From positions 1,488,001 through 1,552,000 of the forward strand of contig SMMW01000592.1 of assembly GCA_004794655.1 (NCBI GenBank): 64,000 nt of DNA, given 5' to 3'. This DNA comes from Marisa cornuarietis (Eukaryota > Mollusca > Gastropoda > Architaenioglossa > Ampullariidae). Numbering within the stretch: the stretch's first letter is position 1; each line of letters begins with the position of its first letter. Shown in pieces: positions 1-12,386 of the stretch. The position numbers and the translations under genes are program-made. The notes beneath the pieces are model-generated. The model had not been told where the DNA came from. It was given only the letters and a program-made list of their open reading frames with translations, and ran no database searches.

Positions 1-1513
1 CGTGTGTTTGGTGCCCATTGTGTAGGCCGGTGCTTTTTTCGTTGCGTAGATGCTATGCAGAGCTGTTTGACTTTTGTTCTCTTCTGCGACTTTCGGATTA
101 CCCGTCGACTGCCTATCTTTTCTGCCTAACGGTTTCTTCTGAAGATCTTGAAGATCACACACTCAGTCCTTTGCTTTAAAATTTTCATGCAGTTTTCTCT
201 GCTTTGTGATCACATCGATAGCAGGAGTCTTCTGGCGATTTCAGGTCCGTTTACCCGCGTCTCTATTGATGTAATTTGCGTTCCTACAGACGACACAATG
301 GCTTTCCAAGCTGTAGATCTCAGGGCCATTGAGAGCCAGCACAGGCCCCGGGGCAGACGACTTGGTAAAACAAGTAGCTGGTAAAGTTATTAGATTCAAG
401 AGTGACAAGAGGCTAAAGACAGACAAAAGTTAAATCAGACAAATCAGTAACAAAGCATTGTGCTTGTTCCGAATCTCAGCTATCTGATTCTCCACCAGCA
501 AGTCAGCTTTACGACATCATCTCCCCACCACTTGTAGAAAACAAAGTGAGGGTCACTCTCAACTGTTGGGATAGCTGCAATATACCTTCACACATTTTCT
601 AAATATCCTTACGCATTCTTCAGACTTTAAACATAATTGACCAATATTGTCAGTGTCAGTGCATCCTGTTAATGCACATTGATCTCTTTTGTGTGTGGAA
701 AATGAGTTATACAAGTAGTTATTATTATTAAAGCTCCAAGCCAATAGCGAGCTATAATATGGCTGCTAGTTGGCTGCAATTCAAGTCAATATTAACGAGA
801 GGTAAAATAATCAAGATATGCTTTTTTCCATAAAGCGCTCGCCCTTTACAGAGGAAAATAAGCTAAATAATTAACTAACTACAAAAGTCATCATCTATCA
901 ATTAGTTTCAGATTTAGAACAGAAAAAGTGAAAATATTGATAGTAGCTTTATAGGAGGTTCCGGGTAGCCAGCTGGACATAATTATGATTGAATTTGCAG
1001 TTGTCAGAATAAACGCTACTGGTTGCAGCGACTGGAAGAAAGCTTCGGTAGATCTTTGGTCATCTATATCTTCTTTTTATTTCGGGCGGGGTGTCAGAAA
1101 GTTGCCGCCGCCCATTACAGGGGTCGCTGACGGCGTCCAATAAAAGCAGCATGCTTTACGATGGCTGGAATAAGATCAGGTTTCACTTCCGAGGCTAAGA
1201 CTAACCATCCCCGTCACGGACCGAGCGGTAGAACCGATAAGACTTGGAAGGGGAGGTTACTCTCACTCAGCAGGGGAGATCAGTGACACCGACCGTCTGA
1301 CACTATCGCACAGTGGCCAGGTTTAATCTCTCATGCGTATCACGTAAACTGTAGACAAACAAAATCATCTGCACGCATGCCTGTTAATATGTATTCTAAC
1401 CGTACACCTGTCTTTTCTTTTCACAATTAGCTGGTACTTTCGCTCAGACGGAGGAACCTTGGAAAGTTGATTTGACTGCGTTCGCCAGACTCCTGTTCAC
1501 TTTATTTTTATAT
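1..1513. other. No gene recognised
   Basis: Short open frames occur on both strands, but none has a recognisable domain, a signal peptide or a convincing splice context. A moderately GC-rich patch lies near 1,080-1,290. I see no repeat family I can name. Confidence 0.5.
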
Positions 1514-1765
1514 TATTATTAAAGCAGATTTATATTGCGCAATTTTCAACCCCAGAGTCGAATCAATGCGCCTTAAAAAAAACAACTTTAAAACAGATTG
1601 ACACAAAAACCACGTTCAAACAAAGACCAAAGTTATTAACAAACAATTATACAGAGACATTGCAACAAACAAAAATACAAGGTAGAAAAAGAAAATAGCG
1701 CACACAAGCATGAACATAACATCTAAAGGATAACATTGAGAGTCCTGGTGTGGCGGAGTCTACAG
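1514..1765 (-). repeat. 3' tail of a CR1/L2-like LINE or partner SINE
   Basis: On the minus strand the segment ends in a short GCGC block, an AT-rich stretch and an (AAT)n-type tail (1,514-1,530 on plus). This is the same architecture as the 3' end of the LINE at 58.1 kb. No coding part is preserved. The family assignment rests on the tail only. Confidence 0.35.
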
Positions 1766-2174
1766 CTGTGAGCTAAACCATTCGACGAATGTCAGCAGAC
1801 ACAGTCACAGTGAGTGCAACTCAAGACGCCCAGAGCACGCATGCATGTCCACACGACGACGACGAAGACAAGCAGACAAATGGCCACCCATGTCCCACGT
1901 GCACACAGATTGCTGATAGAGGCGTCGCCTCAACACAAATGCCGCACAACAGTTCAACAAGACATCAGAAGGTTTCAGTCCTCGCTGCTGATACACGTTG
2001 ATCAAAAATCCAAATTCTCATGGTCCTGTCGCAAAGAATGGCTGGCCTTACTGAGATTTCGTTGAGGCCTAGATTAATAATAATTATTTATCGAGTCTAC
2101 TTATCGCTTGATGAGAGATTCTGACAGCAGTCTTTAATATGCAATATTTCAGAAGGTACAGACATTTGCATCTT

Positions 2175-3400
2175 TTAACCCTCTAACGGCTGCGAAACGT
2201 TTATCTCAACATTTTGAAATTTCTTGACTTTTACACTATAGTGGTGGACTCATCGTGGATGAAATGGATTTACAAATATCTGCAAACATCTTAGAACAAA
2301 TTAAAATTTTATCGTTAACCACCGCGGGGTTTGTATGGACCCTGGGTATAAATGCCACATGATTACTAATGAATTCCAAGAAATAAACATCGCGTCATCC
2401 AAATTTTTCCCCTCGCTTTCCCTGTGTGTACATAACCTAACGGTACTTCTTATCTCTGTGTCGAATTACTCATAGCGTCCTTTTAAAAGTTTGGTGTCCA
2501 TTTCTTCTCTAGTGGTGGACCCTACAAAAGTTGCGTCCTTATTGTACGATGATTACAGTACAGATCTTGACTCTATGAATGAAGATGAAGAAGAATACAT
2601 TCTCACCAAGCCAGGGAAATATGATATAAAAATCTGACAGCACAACGTCTTATGTTTTTGATTTGCTAAGTATACAAAAGAAGAAGAACTGATCAACCAA
2701 GAGAACAGAAACAGGGTGAAAGAGTTGTGTTGGACATGATCTCTGGGTTGGAAAATAGTGAAAGGCACGTAACGAGTGACAACTTCTTTATTATCTTTGG
2801 GCTGGGATAGAAACTTCTTACTATGACGCTTACTTTGCTGGGGACTATTCGTATAACCAGAAAAGAGAGAAACAAAAGGGAGGCAAACAAATACTACACT
2901 CTTTGCATTTCATGATCAAGGGATGCTGGCTTCTTATTGCCCAAATAAAGGCTAGGCAGTAGTTACATTGAGCACTTCTCTTGATCAACCAGATGTTGCC
3001 AACACCACGGTAGAGAAAAAGCCTCTTATACAACATGGTGGATATCAGCGTCTTGAATGCCTACATTTTCGGGACTTTCCTAAACCCCGAGTGGCAACGC
3101 GGCAAAAGTCACAAACGGCGAATCTTTCTGGTGAAACTGGGTGAAGAACTTGTTGGATTTGGAAAATCTATGGAAGAAGAATGTTCCGGGGAGAAAAGTG
3201 CACATTCTATAAGACCTCCACCACGTTTCCAGCCTTCAAGAGCTGCACGGAATAAAACTCCACTGCCAAGAAAGCGACAGCGTTGCTTCTTTTGCCCAAG
3301 ATCGAACGACAAGAAAGTTAAAGACACTTGCGATTGCTGTGGGAGATTTTCATGTGAAGTTCATGCAAAGTTTGTATGTGACTTATGTGCTCGGCAGTAA
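2175..3400 (+). mobile_element. Degenerate piggyBac-type DNA transposon
   Basis: A TTAA at 2,175-2,178 is followed at once by CCCTCTAACGGCTGCG, the classic piggyBac end (TTAA target plus a CCC-starting terminal repeat). The repeated subterminal motif GTGGTGGAC follows near 2,242 and 2,513. The transposase relic lies downstream. I could not find the matching right end (GGG-TTAA) after 3,400, so the element looks truncated on that side. Confidence 0.7.
2560..3400 (+). pseudogene. Broken piggyBac transposase
   Basis: Around 2,730-2,890 the plus strand reads VLDMISGLENSERHVTSDNFF, a stop, then a stretch containing LLGTIRITRKE. This matches the piggyBac DDE transposase block with the 'DNFF' and 'GTxRxxR' signatures. 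After frame breaks, the last 121 codons (3,035-3,397) are open. They read DISVLNAYIF..NPEW and end in a cysteine-rich tail of C-x2-C pairs, the zinc-ribbon-like C-terminus of PGBD4-type transposases. At least one in-frame stop (near 2,808) and frameshifts between blocks mean it is not functional as it stands. Confidence 0.75.
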
Positions 3401-3977
3401 TAAGATTTTTTTTTCAGCCAAAATAATCTTGACTTTTGTGAAATAGCAGAATGTAGGCCTAATCAGCACGATATAGTCTCATTTTTTTAAGATTTAAGAA
3501 GAAAAGTCTGACCAAATCTTGCGATACAAACTCTTCCTATCTTTTTGTAGCATTAATATCCTTTGTCATTGTGATTTGTGGTACATGTAAATTACACACT
3601 GATTTTTGTGTTTTAATGAAATAGGTATTGCATTTTCCGCAATAATGAAAATCAATGGCAAAATGGTATGAGGTCCGAGAATTATGAGAATTAGGAGGAA
3701 TGCGGGTGTACAAAAACCCCAACTGTTTCTAGAAAGTTGTTGTCGTCTGTTGAACAAAGGAGGTATTAACAAAGGTGGGAGAGGGAGCGTTTCCAAGTAG
3801 AACTCCGGAACTGTATACTTTGGGCCACGTATAGGTAACATTTAATTTTGTCTTTTTTCTGCAAATCCCCTTTCAGTTGTATTTATCTACCCCGGGATCA
3901 ACATTGTATCAAATTACGTTATCAATTATTTCAGTAAAATGCAAAGTAGCAGAACTCAAAAGCACAATGTCTGGTCT
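3401..3977. other. No gene seen
   Basis: AT-rich sequence between the piggyBac relic and the microsatellite. No motif recognised. Confidence 0.5.
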
Positions 3978-3984
3978 CTTTCTT

Positions 3985-4062
<78 letters not shown>

Positions 4063-4084
4063 CGACGACGACGACGACGACGAC

Positions 4085-4147
<63 letters not shown>
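3978..4147 (+). repeat. Compound microsatellite (TC)n(AC)n(ACG)n(ATG)n
   Basis: Four perfect tracts follow one another: (TC)n to about 4,001, (AC)n to about 4,059, (ACG)n to about 4,084 and (ATG)n to 4,147. Each motif differs from the next by a small step, which suggests successive motif births by slippage plus point mutation. Apparent ORFs across it are low-complexity artefacts. Confidence 0.95.
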
Positions 4148-4148
<1 letters not shown>

Positions 4149-4950
4149 AACTTTAAGGCCAAAATCTTTCCTAAGAGCACATTAATGTTTGTGCCAGAAG
4201 CAGTTTATGAGGACGAATAGGCAAAAAGCTACAGGAAGTGGTTGCCTTACTGGCCGTATAATGTAAAAGGATCAAGATCACTGCCTACGGGGGCGGGGGG
4301 GAAGCCTTTCTCCTAAAGCACACCTATTACTTTTCCTGATAAATAAGATGTCCGTCACTGCTCGGTAGACATGTGTGTGAGAGAGAGAGAGACAGGGTCC
4401 CCGAGTATCTGGACCCAACGACCTTTTGCTTGAAAGTGGAGCCTACAAACTACAAGGCTAGGGTGCCTGTTAGCTTGGTTTATGGGCCTCAAATGAGGCT
4501 TGGCCGTATTAAATAGTCAAAGGTTGGGTGACTGATCTGATTTTAATGGCTATACGCCTCCTGTCAAAAACACCAACACCAACTAAACATCAACCTGGAA
4601 AAGGGAGTGATGTCATGGACCCAACCGTGACCTATTGTTCGTTGCCCTACCTCGCGCTAGAGGAGCAAACCTCGCGTGAAAGGAGAGTCAATGACGTCGA
4701 TTTTGCTGACGGAAAAAAGAAAACACGCTACACTTGGAGAAAACAAACACAAAAACTTAAAGTGGAAGCGACGACTCTCGGTGAGAGGAATGACCCTTTG
4801 AAAAACAAATAGTTATTAGGATACAGTACAGTACGTAACCGCAAAGGCGCGCCCGGATAAGTCTTTTACGTTGTTGTTGTTGTTGTTGTAAAAGGAAAGA
4901 ACACGCTTGTGTCCGACTGCAAGCGCGCGCGCGCGTGTGTGTAAGATACA
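4148..4950. other. No gene seen
   Basis: Contains a short poly-G run near 4,290 and a short (GA)n near 4,378. No coding or mobile-element signature recognised. Confidence 0.45.
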
Positions 4951-4956
4951 CGCGCT

Positions 4957-5165
4957 CCATACGGTAGCGAGACATATAGTCCAATGGTTAGAGCACTGGG
5001 GTCCGAACCCAGAAGCTCCGGTTCGATATCCTTGTAGCGCAGCGATCTTAGTCTAGTCGATTGTGCTGTCGCGAATGGGTGCCGTATAGCGCAAGGGGCA
5101 GCGACGGTAAGGAGATAGGCACCGCTCTCACAAAGAAAGACAAGCCCCTTAAAAAAAGTGAATTC
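4957..5165 (+). repeat. tRNA-like SINE relic
   Basis: The A-box-like run TAGTCCAATGGTTAGAGC (about 4,977-4,994) is followed by a perfect 5-bp anticodon-type stem CTGGG/CCCAG around a 7-nt loop and a B-box-like GGTTCGATATCC near 5,020. The T-arm does not pair, so this is not a functional tRNA. The following roughly 130 nt would be the SINE body. No target-site duplication was established. Confidence 0.4.
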
Positions 5166-5814
5166 TTTAACATTTTAGTCCCACCTCCCCAAACGACAAT
5201 GGACGACACCAACCACTACTTATACTACACTACAGGAACGAACATGAGCTGCACGTAAACGAGACAAGGGAGGCAACTGCTGCAGTTTGAGATGGGCAGG
5301 GGTGCTTGAGTTAGTCCGCTTGCAAATCGATTGGTGACGATCGAAAAAAAAAATCTCGCAACAAGTAAAGCATATACTGCTGTTTTATGTACTTGCCAGC
5401 TGTTTATTTTAAAATCAAACGTCTGTGTGAAAACAATGCTGAGTACGGAATTCACTGGAGGCTAGTACAGGAAAAGTGACAACAATCAAAGCCCTGACGT
5501 GCAGCCTGGGGTCAAATATACTGAAGCGGGTAAAGGTCATCCCTTGACTTTTTCAGTTTTCCTGCTGATGATATTCTAAAATTGAGAAAAAGCGATAACT
5601 TCTGCTACGTACATTAAGGCTTATCATCAGTGCAGAACCGCGCTGTGAAAGTCTGAAAAACGCAAGGAAATTACATAATGCATTAAAGTATTAATAAGTT
5701 GTCAATGTGATCTTTTTGATGTCTGGGACAAAAGTTAGTAAATATAAGTAGCGAACGAAGCATGTTTTCAGCAGTTTTCAACAGTAATATCATGTTAGAA
5801 TTTTAAATTGTTCA
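5166..5814. other. No gene seen
   Basis: Mostly AT-rich sequence. Nothing recognisable on either strand. Confidence 0.45.
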
Positions 5815-6335
5815 GACGGTTTGCAGCATATGGTTGTTGAAGCTGTGATGGCAGACCTGTTGCCAGGTGTCTGGACGTGAATAAAGGAGAGAAAAATATT
5901 TTGCAGTTTATTATTTTTTAAGGACTATATTTAGACGATTTTGTCCGAAAGGTTTTTAAAGTATTGAATATACTTCTCGCGGTAACATATAGAACTACAT
6001 GTAGCATCATGCTGTTTCTGTTATTTACATTTCTTCTGTAGCTACTCCAAGTATACCAGTATATGAAATATACAAATATTTAGAAATCTGTGCAGTCTAA
6101 AAATAAATAATACAGATGAAGATTTGCAGGCGTTCTAGGTAAATTCACAGGTGTTAGTGATTAAGTGCCTACTTAATAAAAGAGAAAACATTTGTCACGT
6201 TACTCAACATTAATTTCAATATGATTGAATCACCTTTAAAAAGAAAATAGCTATATATTTTCAAGAGTGCAGATGTTTCCAAAATTAATCCTAGAATATG
6301 TTTCTATATTATGTAAAGGTGGCTGGAAAGACTGA
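5815..6335 (+). repeat. Diverged third copy of the 36.2-kb segment
   Basis: This stretch aligns end to end with 36,170-36,640 in the right arm and, inverted, with about 14,635-15,095 in the left arm. Shared landmarks are GCAGACCTGTTGCCAG, AATAAAGGAG, CAGGTGTTAGTGATTAAGTG and ATGTTTCTATATT. Divergence is clearly greater than between the two arms. It is either an older local duplication or a dispersed repeat; no coding content is seen. Confidence 0.65.
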
Positions 6336-6604
6336 AAAGATAAGGACACGGCCCTTCATTTAATGGAGGTCCGTGGATAAGGAGTTGTATCTGTTGTAAG
6401 AAGGTAGTAATAATAAACATTATTCACTCACACTGGAACTCAACTGGAAACGCATAGCATATGCATTCAGCTGAGACAGTGTATAAAATTTCATAAACTG
6501 TCATTAGATGAGATGAACGACAAAATAATTAACAAAAACATATTTCCCATCTGTTTTCTTGCACTTTTCTCTTCTGTGGAGATATAGTCACGCACGAACG
6601 CACG

Positions 6605-6607
<3 letters not shown>

Positions 6608-6650
<43 letters not shown>
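6608..6650 (+). repeat. (AC)n microsatellite
   Basis: A perfect dinucleotide tract of about 43 bp. Open frames through it are artefacts. Confidence 0.9.
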
Positions 6651-6655
<5 letters not shown>

Positions 6656-8799
6656 GAAGAAGCAGAAGAAGAAGATGCACCGCAAAACATTCTCATTTTA
6701 ACACAAATTTCGTTCGACGAAAACAAAACATTAACTTCCTAACACTGACAATAGAGTGGAAGACTTAACTATATCATTGTAGAAATCTTCGAAGGAACAA
6801 ACGTTCATAAACTTCCCAAATGTCTGCTTCTTAACTTTACTGTGAAAAGAAGCTTATTTTACCGAAGAATAAAGGAAAAACGTATATCGAGAAATGTGCC
6901 CCAAACGGCTTTTTGTGCAGGGCCACAGACCATATCCGAAGTATATCTACAAGCTTGAGGTCAGACCAGCATCTTGATGCAAGGGAGCAAACTCCAGGCA
7001 CAAAAAACGCGATTCAAGGCTGTCTGGTTTAGTCTTGAACAGAATTCTTCAAACGAGGATGAAGAAAAATCATACATAATCCCACTTACAACGTGACTGC
7101 GTTTCAGTGACAGTGGCGCCGGGGAGTGGTCACGAAGGTGACAGTTATGACGTAATCTTTACCACCTCACGTTAATTAACCTCCCGTTGTAGTGACGTCA
7201 TGACCAATCATATCGCGACTTTGGAGAATCCTCGGGAGATTTTTGCCAGGTAGAGAGAGATACTTCGCCCTGTTCTGAGACAAGAACCGTGTCTAGCACT
7301 TCAGTACATTCACTGATTATAGCGAAACAATAATGGTGAAAAGACGCATTCGGGGCTTGTACAACACCGATTCTAGGTACCCTGAAAGACTTCAAAACGG
7401 ACAAGTGAAGTTCGATCATATTTTCCAAGACCGTATCGTGACAGGAAGAAATGCCTCGGATAGATAAAACTTTGCAATCGACCACATGGGCATCTAGCAT
7501 GGAGTGTCTGATCAACAACTATACATTCTACATATTTGCACCAGAGTAAGTCGAATAATTTAATACCAGTACGTAAAAAAAAAGTTAATGAAAAAAGTGT
7601 ACCATGAAAAAAACAAGCAGTACTCGACATGTAAATTTTTGTTTTAAGATGGTGAACGACAAATATTGCCTTCAAGGCAAGTGTTCGTTCTTCGTCGGCA
7701 CTACATGGTTAGGTTCACGTATTACATGGATGCAAATTTAAGATCTATGCGATTGTAGGAACACAATTTTCGATTGCAGCGTTTTTGTCGATGGCGCACT
7801 TAAATATAAGTAGAATGACGTTAATATGACTAAATATGATCACATCAGACGTGTAAGATCAACAACTATTTTGTCGAAAACAGCTAAACTTTTGAATAAC
7901 TGTTAAGTGTAGTATGTCGTAGTTCAGGCCAGCATCAATGAGAGCACGGCATGTTGCGTTTAATAAAATAATGTAAAGCTGCGATTCTTATCTTTAAATG
8001 CATGCTTTATTATTATTACTAAATTGTTTTCTGTTCTCATTTAACTAGTAAAAATTACTCATTGATCCTACCTTGCAGTCACGATAGGCTTCCGTAGTTG
8101 CAATGGTTCCAACGGTCATGATAATTCGATCTGTCACTGACCGAATGAGGCTTTGATAACATTTACCCCGAAAGTCTCGTCAGCTCTACAGCCTCCAAAA
8201 GGTTAATTTGACATCGTGAACGTAGCTTTATTAAAAACAAACAAACAAACAAACAAAAAAACAACGCAAAAGCTGTGCGCCCTATGGCGGAAGCGTAATG
8301 AGATGTTAAAGGGATGAAAATTATCGCCAAAGTCGCGTGGCAGAGACACGAGGTTCACTCGACACGTAGCCATGTTTTTCTCAGATCAGGCCGCGTGTAC
8401 CACTCACCGTCGAGGGGCGGAGCAAGAGGTGGGGTTACTAGCGGTTAATAATCCTGCAGGGGAAACGTTACGTAAAATGCTCACACAACAGTCACTTGAA
8501 ATCTCGCCACGCGGCTCACGAACTCCAACCTTCCTCTGTGTTTGAATCAAAGTGCAAGAAAAAAAAAAGGATTTAACGAACACAATAGTCGAAATACAAC
8601 AACCTTGCTCATCTAAAAGGTGGTCCTAGTAGTATCCGTACTTACAGAGCCCCCGTGATAACCACCATCAACTCTAATATACATACCCACATTCACTTAG
8701 TTCTGACAGTTGTTACTGCTGCTCTTGTGACGTCTCAGTCTCTCCACGCTGCGTTTACACGTTTAAAGTAAGATGAGTAACAGGTCTAAAGCTGACAGT
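6651..8799. other. No gene seen
   Basis: Contains a consensus CRE-like TGACGTCA near 7,193 and a short (CAAA)n near 8,240. A 106-codon minus-strand frame at 7,198-7,518 has no recognisable domain, and I do not support it as a gene. Confidence 0.4.
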
Positions 8800-10522
8800 C
8801 TCGGTCGCGAAAAAAAGTCCCTTGATGTTGCAGAAAGCTAAAGACCTGTTGACTGTTGACCAAGTGCTTCGTTCGCACTGATGTCGTGCCAACAAGTGTC
8901 CTGACACACACACACACACACTTGTCCCGTACTTAAACCTCATAATTCTCTCACTCTGAATAGGCTTTGGTAAGGACACTCTAGCACTGACATAGCAAGA
9001 ATATTGACGCATAAGAACTCTGTGATGAGTTTCACGCTGTGACTAGATGGGTTCCTGTGCATAAATTGTGCTGATCTTCATTATCCAACACTTGAGTTGA
9101 CCACAAAGACTGTGCCTTATTTATAACTGCATGCTGACGTGTTGCAGTTGCTGTTGTTGATGATGATCGGAGTAAAATTCAATTTCTCTTGTGGTATCCT
9201 TATTTCTTACTTTTTCAAGAGACACTTTCTTAGCTGAGTAGAACCATCAACACTAAATTTACAGGACCGGTCTGAAAAATGGACAATATCATCTGTTCAG
9301 AGTATCAAACTGAGTCATCCAATTCGGAGACCAAAGGTTTTCGTAAGGTTAATCTTTTTCTTTTTTTTTCGCGCGCTGGTAATCAATCATATTCACACGA
9401 AGTGTTGCATGCATATCGGTGACGATGACATTCCTTAGCATAAAGCTGCATGGTCTTCATAGATTCCTCAAACATTTGGCCATCGTCAGTACGATCATCT
9501 GTTTTTGATAGCATCGAAACTACTTTTAGGCAAATTAAGCTGCACGAGACAGATTGCATGCTGTAACATAAATTAACATAATTTAAGTCTAAAATAAATA
9601 GGTACCATCCTGAAGTATGTGGTGTTGACCTCTGTCCGAAAACAGCAGGCGCTTTTAAGAATATTCAAAAGCAGAGTTAATGTTTAAATAAGCATCTTAT
9701 TTACAATAAAGCAGTAAAATAGGTGTCTACATTTCTCTGACCCTCAACCTTTATCTTGTTGTTGTAGAAGGAGCATTAGATCACCTGGGCACCAGACAAT
9801 ATTTACTAGTTATGCTTTAGGAACGTGTTTTTCACGTCCAGTGTTTTTAATACTACTTATAGTTTGAGGCCTTAATTAGTGCCGCGAAATGAGTCCTCAG
9901 ACTGTAGTGTGCTTTTGAGCGCCAGTTAGCTTTAACTTTCCTTAAACCTTTTTATCAATGGCCATTGTTATTCTTCAATGAGAATTTTCATATAACATGC
10001 ATTTGCAACCTGTTATAAAAACAAGATTTATACCAAGTTCTCATCTTATTTAATATACTGCTTTCCTTTATTGAATACATTATTTGAAACGTGTGGCAAA
10101 TTTTATTTTGTATAAATACACTTTTTAAATTCTCTGTTTCATGATAACAGTAAAATAGTAAGGAAAGATGAATTCCTGAAAAGTGTTGTTAGTTCAAAAA
10201 TACCTTATTCTAAGCACAAGTACTTTATTATTCCTGAAAATTTTTAGTTTTAGAAAGGTTCATGTAGTACGAGTATGCAACATCTGATGAAAATAAGAGG
10301 TGTGCCAAGAGATTATCTGATGAAATAATTCACTATACTTTGTTTGAATAAATTACAAACATCTACAACAATATTTTCCCCTTACATTATTTTAAATGCC
10401 TTACGTTAATTTTCTTCCTTGATAAGAATAATAAAATACAAATAATTAGCATTTCATCAAGACAAATAGTGTGCCAGGTTTTATCTGAAATGTGTTTTTT
10501 CCGCTGAAACGTTTTGACTGCT
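8800..10522 (+). repeat. Segment A, diverged direct copy of the palindrome spacer
   Basis: Homologous in the same orientation to 25,190-26,620. Anchors seen in both include AAGTCCCTTGA.GTTG, GACTGTTGACCAAG, GAGTCCTC.GAC, TTCTTCAATGA and TCATCAAG.AAATAGTGTGCCAGGT. It is interspersed with indels and much more diverged than the two palindrome arms. It ends exactly where the left-arm LINE fragment starts. No gene recognised inside. Confidence 0.7.
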
Positions 10523-10524
10523 CC

Positions 10525-10860
10525 CATTTTGCTGTACAGCAGCGAAACTTGGGCTCTGCTAACTGACTCGGATAGAAATATCCAGGTATTCGAGATGAAG
10601 TGCCTCCATATTTCCTACAGGTAACGCAAGTGAAACGAAGTCTGGTCACATCCTTACCGGTCCCCATGAACCTCTGCTCGCCACAGTCAAGAGGCGGAAG
10701 CTGGGTTGGTTCTGGCATGTCGCTCGACATAACACATTGCACAAACCGGTCCTCCAGGGATGGGTGGAGGGAGGACGTTCTCCGCCATGTTTATCCTACG
10801 TAAGTGACAGTTATCGGATGGTTATACCAACTGAAAGACCTACGAATCAACGAAGACAGA
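10525..10860 (+). pseudogene. 3' fragment of an RTE-like LINE ORF2
   Basis: Plus-strand fragments read YSSETWALLTDSDRNIQ and, after frame breaks, THTLHKPVLQGWVEGGRSPP. This is the usual extreme C-terminal block downstream of reverse transcriptase in RTE-like LINEs. The left arm keeps only this end. The mirror copy at 41.8-43.26 kb continues into the RT domain. The outer edge of the inverted repeat therefore lies inside this LINE. Confidence 0.65.
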
Positions 10861-11154
10861 ATTTAGCCGATCTACCTAGCTCTAGGTAACAGGGTAACAA
10901 ACTAGCAGGCTGGGTAAACGTGCTTCATTAATACGAGCCCAGGAAGATTTTATATCTATATATATATATATCAACAGTGCCAAACCAAGCTTACTTCTGA
11001 CACGCATGTGCACATCGCCTCTAAATGTGTCCTGTCATGGTGTCCATAAAAAATTCAGTACTTTAACTGGTGACTGCATTTGTGGAGGATGTCATAATGT
11101 AATGGATAAAGCGAGTGGTTTTCAGTGCGAACTGTACTTTAAGTGAATCTTGTA

Positions 11155-11243
<89 letters not shown>
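11155..11243 (+). repeat. (TG)n microsatellite
   Basis: A perfect tract of about 85 bp. The mirror position in the right arm (40,092-40,112) holds only a short (AC)n, so the length changed in one arm. Confidence 0.95.
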
Positions 11244-11246
<3 letters not shown>

Positions 11247-12386
11247 ACACGCGTTTTTGTTCTGGAGAGCTCGTGTGTGTGTGTGCGTGTTAGCTCGACA
11301 TATAAAATTTCAGATATCTTTGGGTTTGGGTTTTACAATTTGGAGCAGGGTTAAGGTTTTGGTGTTGACTTTTATGATGGAAGAATGGACATGAGAGTTG
11401 AAGCCCTAAGTTTCAATTATACCAGTGGTACGCGAAGGTATGACGGGTGGTACGCTTGCACCATGCGCCAATATAAAAGAATGCGTATCTGTATTTTACG
11501 AGGGCTGTATGTTCGCTGTCATTGCTGCGGGTGGAGCAAAGGCAGGAATGTCTTAGCGTCAGGATATTAAGCCATTAAGCGGGAGCCAGACCCTTGTAAT
11601 CCTGATTGACAGCACTCTCCATATTTACTCCGTTTATCCGCGGGTAGGTGCTTGAGGTCTGTGGGTGTTGTGACCGCCGGGTCACCAGCAGTTAAAAGTT
11701 TGTCAAACGCGGAGACAATTAGTCTACATATTCATACACATAACAAGATGGATAATATATATGTTTAATGAAAGATATTTATATCATGATATATTAACAA
11801 TTAACTAACTACTTACGAAATCATGTTATGAATATCGGTGAACCTAAGACTAAGTCCTAGACTAGTATGTTTCGCAAGTGCTAGGGTTGGTAGGTGGAGC
11901 TCTGTCAATTTGAATTTTCGAAAGTGGTACTCGTCTGGAAAAGTTTGAAAACCTCTGAATTATACTGACGATAGCCCACCGCTTCGTTATTTTGGGTTGT
12001 ACAGTCTTGTTAGTCGACGACCATCAGAAGGGTGTAGAATGTTCACACGGTATGCTATTGCCCGTTTAGACACCAAACACCGCATACTAAGCACCATGCC
12101 TCAAAGTTCATTGTTAGAAAAAGTTGCTGACGCACGACACTTTATTTTTTAATTCAAATCGACAGCTGTTGCTAGCCTTTTCCTCTACAGTATCGGGTTT
12201 TTAGGCCAGTCGTAATACTAGATGGGATGGGAAGAGGAGAAGAGGTAAGGGGCGGGAGAAAGGGTTAATGCAGCGAGACAAATCGAGCTTTCAACGGGAG
12301 GGTAGTTTTAAAATACGCTTGTCAGACCGTTTGGCTCTACCTCTCCACGGGACACGCATTCTAGGAACAAGAAACAGGTTATTCCC

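Noticed and set aside
3877..4220. Open frames through the AC/ACG/ATG tract
   Set aside because: Low-complexity translation of a microsatellite.
4975..5050. Functional tRNA gene
   Set aside because: The anticodon stem is perfect but the T stem does not pair and no acceptor stem closes; it fits a SINE head better.
7198..7675. Overlapping 100-106-codon minus-strand ORFs
   Set aside because: No recognisable domain, no splice support, and two frames overlap as expected by chance.
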